Shown here piece after piece: positions 51,791 through 54,275 of a DNA stretch of 54,275 nucleotides. The notes under the pieces were generated by a model that was given only the letters and a program-made list of their open reading frames with translations, did not search any database and had not been told where the DNA came from. Source of the DNA: JAGGYK01 sp034716155 (GTDB taxonomy: Bacteria > Desulfobacterota > Desulfomonilia > UBA1062); assembly GCA_034716155.1 (NCBI GenBank), contig JAYEFR010000139.1:1-54275 (forward strand). Direction: 5' to 3'. The number at the start of each line of letters is the position of its first letter. Positions within the stretch are counted from its first letter, which is position 1. Both the position numbers and the translations under genes were made by a program.

Positions 51791-52008
51791 TTTGGGGGGG
51801 GTGCTCTCTCAATAACATCCCCCTGGCCCCCTTCAAAGGGGGAATTTGTTCGAGCAGATTAAGGGATAGTGACTCTTGAGATATTCCTTTCCGCCCTTGA
51901 CGGATGATTTGCTGATACATCCTTTGGCGAGCTTAGGGATATATCAAAAAAAATGTTTCAGGCAAAGAAAATCAGCTTCATTTTCCCCTCAAGATTTAAG
52001 ATTAAAGC

Positions 52009-52085
52009 TGGTCGGGAAGCGGGGATTTGAACCCCGGACCCCAGCGTCCCGAACGCTGTGCTCTCCCAGGCTGAGCCACTTCCCG
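52009..52085 (-). tRNA. tRNA-Pro (anticodon CGG)
   Basis: The minus strand folds as acceptor CGGGAAG/CTTCCCG, D-arm GCTC/GAGC, anticodon stem CAGCG/CGCTG around loop TTCGGGA (anticodon CGG), T-arm CGGGG/CCCCG with TTCAAAT, discriminator A, and an encoded CCA (52011-52009). It reads the codon CCG. No other tRNA is adjacent. Confidence 0.95.
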
Positions 52086-52096
52086 CCTTAACCTTA

Positions 52097-52888
52097 TTAA
52101 TGGTGAAAGATGAGGTGATATAAGGATTTTTTCTCATAGGTAATAAAGTTCTGCCTCACCACTCTATGATCCATATATTGACTTGTATCTATGGGGTATT
52201 TCTCTGGGGCAAATTTGAATAGATCCATGCCCAGATTTTTCATAGGGATGGTTATATCTATCCTGGCAAATATCTCACTTTCATCCCTTCCAGCAGTGAG
52301 TGCATCATTCCTGGCGCCAATGTTGATGGTAACTGCCTTTGCTGGTTGCACTTTTACAATAAGGCTTAGACCCTTCATATCGTCCTCATCTTCACCATTA
52401 AAGAAGTAAAGACCTGGCCATACAGATATAAAGCTGGCCCTTGGTATAGGGATTCCTACGGTAAGATCTATTCCAGTCAATGCCTCTTCCCTGCCCTGCC
52501 TGTCAGATAGCGGGAGATAGATATTTGTGTGTGCTGAAAAGTTGTGGTGATATATCTCAGCCCCTGCACCTATTCGTTTATGGTCATTGTCATCTGTATA
52601 GTCAAAAAACACGTTATACCCAGCCAACACATCCCCGGACAATATTGGCATTCTTGCACCGGCGCCTACGCTTACACCAAGATCGCCACCTTTTAGGGTG
52701 AGCATAGGCTCTGTGAAGATATACGCGTTATTATAATTACCAAGAGATACAAATGTTTCAGCCAGGTAGCCTGGATTGTCTTCATCACTTACACATAAAC
52801 CGCCCCCGGTCCACACGAGATCAGGCCCTGAGGCAAATGATACACTACTGATCAAGATGGAAAATACTATTAAAAATAATTTTTTCAT
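52097..52888 (-). CDS. outer-membrane barrel resembling the inverse autotransporter beta domain
   Basis: A 263-aa exported protein from ATG 52888 (behind AGGAGG). Signal peptide about 1-20 (ILISSVSFA). The block SGDVLAGYNVFFDYTDDNDHKRIGAGAEIYHHNFSAHTNIYLPLSD matches the intimin/invasin (inverse autotransporter) beta-domain pattern, in which the barrel precedes a passenger. Here only about 80 residues follow and there are no Ig-like repeats, so it is a barrel without passenger. The open frame reaches 52945, but those 19 codons lack a ribosome site and precede the signal peptide. Confidence 0.6.
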   Translation of the reverse strand: MKKLFLIVFSILISSVSFASGPDLVWTGGGLCVSDEDNPGYLAETFVSLGNYNNAYIFTEPMLTLKGGDLGVSVGAGARMPILSGDVLAGYNVFFDYTDDNDHKRIGAGAEIYHHNFSAHTNIYLPLSDRQGREEALTGIDLTVGIPIPRASFISVWPGLYFFNGEDEDDMKGLSLIVKVQPAKAVTINIGARNDALTAGRDESEIFARIDITIPMKNLGMDLFKFAPEKYPIDTSQYMDHRVVRQNFITYEKKSLYHLIFHH

Positions 52889-52941
52889 ACAAAACCTCCT
52901 CATAGTGGATAGTTTGTCTTTAATACATAAAGCATTTGTAA

Positions 52942-53967
52942 TCAACTGGCAAAAAATGGTTTAACCTCTTTACATACTTCTTCCGGTTTCATAGTGGTCA
53001 GTGTTTCATTATGGAGCATTCTCATGTAGTTTATCTCACTTGTACCAAAAGGCGGCAGGCTTACACGCGGGCATATACGCAAGTGAGGGGTAAAGTTGTT
53101 ATTATTTATAAGAAAGTAGATAGACATGTTAAAGCTATATAGATTCATAGAATCAGTAAACTTTAGAATGTTCAATATTCCACTTACCAGATCATCCATT
53201 ATAGTATCACTAATATCCGCAGGCTTAGATGCATTACTTATAACACCAATTATATCAAAGGCCCCCATGGGAGCGAAGGCTACTATCCATGATATATCAT
53301 GTGTAGCAGCTATAATTCTCTCGCCAATCCTTTTTTCTTCCGCCACAAAATCCGGCCAGAATGGGCTTTTATTCTCTTCTTTGTATCTTGATAATCCGGA
53401 TGTTACACTTGTGTAGTAGTTTGTAGAAGAAGACGAGGCCATAATCTGAAGGTGTGGATGCACAATAGAGCTTCCAGCCAGTGGCAGATAGTTCCAGTTA
53501 ATAGACTGGTATATGGCCTCTGGCTGATTAATGATTACCTCGCCCAGGAATTCTATACAACACATAAGGGCATCCCTTAATATATCGGACGTGAAATCAG
53601 ATAATGCAACATAGTGCTCGTAGGTCATAATAGTAACAGCGCCATTCTCATCGTATGGAAATGGATTCGGCACACACAGTGCTTCTCCACGGGTAAACCT
53701 CTCTTTACTTAGCAGGTTCGGGCTGAACTTTGGTGTTACCTGATCTCTAATCTCCGGGCAAAATGGGCATAAAGGCCTTGATTTCTCCACCAATGAGCTT
53801 ATGTCAACCTTCATCAACTGCTTTACAGGAAAATCCAAAATCCTGGTTGTGTGCCCTGTAAGGGGGTCAACCCTTACTTCGCTTAGTCTTTGGACTTCAG
53901 CATACCCTTGAGAAGGATCTAAAAATCTGGAAATCTTTGTTACCTTTGTGAAGTCCATCTTCATCAT
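52942..53967 (-). CDS. GalT-like (HIT superfamily) hexose-1-phosphate uridylyl/adenylyltransferase
   Basis: A 341-aa protein from ATG 53967; an upstream TTG at 53994 is possible. A zinc-site pair CPFC is at 67-70. The catalytic HIT-type motif is HPHLQ (His170, His172, Gln174) inside NWNYLPLAGSSIVHPHLQ, matching GalT's HPHPQ with Leu for Pro. It transfers a nucleotide to a sugar 1-phosphate; galactose, glucose (ADP-glucose phosphorylase) or another sugar are open. No galactose pathway gene is near. Confidence 0.72.
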   Translation of the reverse strand: MMKMDFTKVTKISRFLDPSQGYAEVQRLSEVRVDPLTGHTTRILDFPVKQLMKVDISSLVEKSRPLCPFCPEIRDQVTPKFSPNLLSKERFTRGEALCVPNPFPYDENGAVTIMTYEHYVALSDFTSDILRDALMCCIEFLGEVIINQPEAIYQSINWNYLPLAGSSIVHPHLQIMASSSSTNYYTSVTSGLSRYKEENKSPFWPDFVAEEKRIGERIIAATHDISWIVAFAPMGAFDIIGVISNASKPADISDTIMDDLVSGILNILKFTDSMNLYSFNMSIYFLINNNNFTPHLRICPRVSLPPFGTSEINYMRMLHNETLTTMKPEEVCKEVKPFFAS

Positions 53968-54000
53968 AATAATAGATTGAAAGGTACCGGTCAAGATGAA

Positions 54001-54150
54001 TGAGTTATGGGGTTGAGAGTTAGGGAGTTATGAGTGTAAGAGTTGAAGGTTGTTTCAGTCTACCTATGTCGAAGCTTAACAGATATCTCTCCTTAAATCC
54101 CTAACTCCCTAACTCCTCAACTCCCTAACTCCTCAACTCCCTAACTCCGG
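54001..54150. repeat. inverted octamer/heptamer arrays
   Basis: The left side has GAGTT words (GAGTTAT, GAGAGTT, AGGGAGTT, 54001-54050). The right side has CCTAACTC/CCTAACTC/CTCAACTC/CCTAACTC/CTCAACTC/CCTAACTC at an exact 8-bp period (about 54100-54147). The two are complementary in content and enclose about 48 nt. Confidence 0.85.
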
Positions 54151-54154
54151 TACA

Positions 54155-54275
54155 GGTTCAGGACATAGGTAACGAAATAGGTTCAAGACATAGGTAACAC
54201 TTTCTGAGAAGATGGCATGAAAAACCTTGGGGGTTTTGAGATGCCATGGAAGGAAGTGGACCTAGTGAACATACG
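54155..54275 (+). mobile_element. left end of an IS481-like insertion sequence (cut by window edge)
   Basis: GGTTCAGGACATAGGTAAC (54155-54173) and GGTTCAAGACATAGGTAAC (54180-54198) are two near-identical end-like repeats 25 bp apart. They are followed by a ribosome-site-like GGGGG and a transposase start at 54241. The element continues beyond the window. Confidence 0.6.
54241..54275 (+). CDS. IS481-like transposase, N-terminal fragment
   Basis: ATG at 54241 encodes MPWKEVDLVNIR before the window ends. MPWKE followed by a helix-turn-helix is the usual start of IS481/integrase-core transposases. Only 11 full codons are available, so the family call depends on this short motif and on the end-like repeats just upstream. 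Confidence 0.55.
   Translation, partial: MPWKEVDLVNI

Noticed and set aside
51876..52091. 71-aa plus-strand open frame
   Set aside because: Its C-terminal half is the complement of tRNA-Pro.

Overview
The window comes from an anaerobic or fermentative/respiratory Gram-negative bacterium with a flagellum. Outer-membrane proteins (two FadL-type porins, a DUF3187 barrel, an inverse-autotransporter-like barrel), a lipoprotein, an Rnf complex with polyferredoxin RnfB, an NfnAB-type transhydrogenase, a tungsten/molybdenum aldehyde:ferredoxin oxidoreductase and ferredoxin-domain MinD ATPases all point to ferredoxin-centred anaerobic metabolism. DUF4388-DnaJ-TPR and STAND-BTAD proteins and a sigma-54 promoter fit Desulfobacterota (former Deltaproteobacteria) or an allied phylum. 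This is inference, since no rRNA is present. A run of exactly 100 N (36588-36687) shows a draft scaffold.

Layout. 60-3102: tandem ferredoxin-MinD ATPases and a 10-TM putative metal exporter. 3384-7145: polar amino-acid ABC importer (ATPase, lipoprotein receptor, fused double permease). 7372-12150: radical SAM protein, DUF4388-DnaJ-TPR protein, a histidine-kinase scar, PAP2 phosphatase and Pit phosphate transporter. 12522-22250: energy-conservation block with a lone atpE, a dCache sensor, rnfABCDGE, nfnAB-like genes and a DRTGG protein. 22535-27526: a 1066-aa STAND-BTAD regulator followed by small exported or hypothetical proteins. 27636-29413: accessory flagellar genes. 29451-33893: aminotransferase/SCP2 pair and AOR. 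34272-38020: mlaE-like, glpK, maf (cut by the gap), fliT-like and fliS. 38190-42066: glycerate kinase, aspartate aminotransferase, coaD, rsmD. 42426-49274: a sigma-54-promoted lipoprotein, twin FadL porins and a DUF3187 barrel. 49479-51484: groESL under a perfect CIRCE operator. 52009-53967: tRNA-Pro(CGG), an outer-membrane barrel and a GalT-like enzyme. The right edge enters an IS481-like transposase.

How they work together. Rnf would couple ferredoxin:NAD oxidoreduction to an ion gradient, the Nfn pair would couple ferredoxin/NADH to NADP, AOR would feed or drain ferredoxin, and the lone c-subunit belongs to the ATP synthase rotor that uses the gradient.

Two things stand out. First, the STAND-BTAD regulator is surrounded by paired TGTGACC heptamers at an exact 11-bp period. 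This is the spacing that BTAD/SARP regulators bind, and the pairs sit in front of separate transcription units of small exported or hypothetical proteins: a candidate undescribed local regulon. Second, the intergenic spaces carry a family of 7-bp (sometimes 8-bp) period word arrays, often as inverted pairs and bounded by a shared TTTATATGAAAA word. A separate ~160-bp dispersed repeat is present in two copies.
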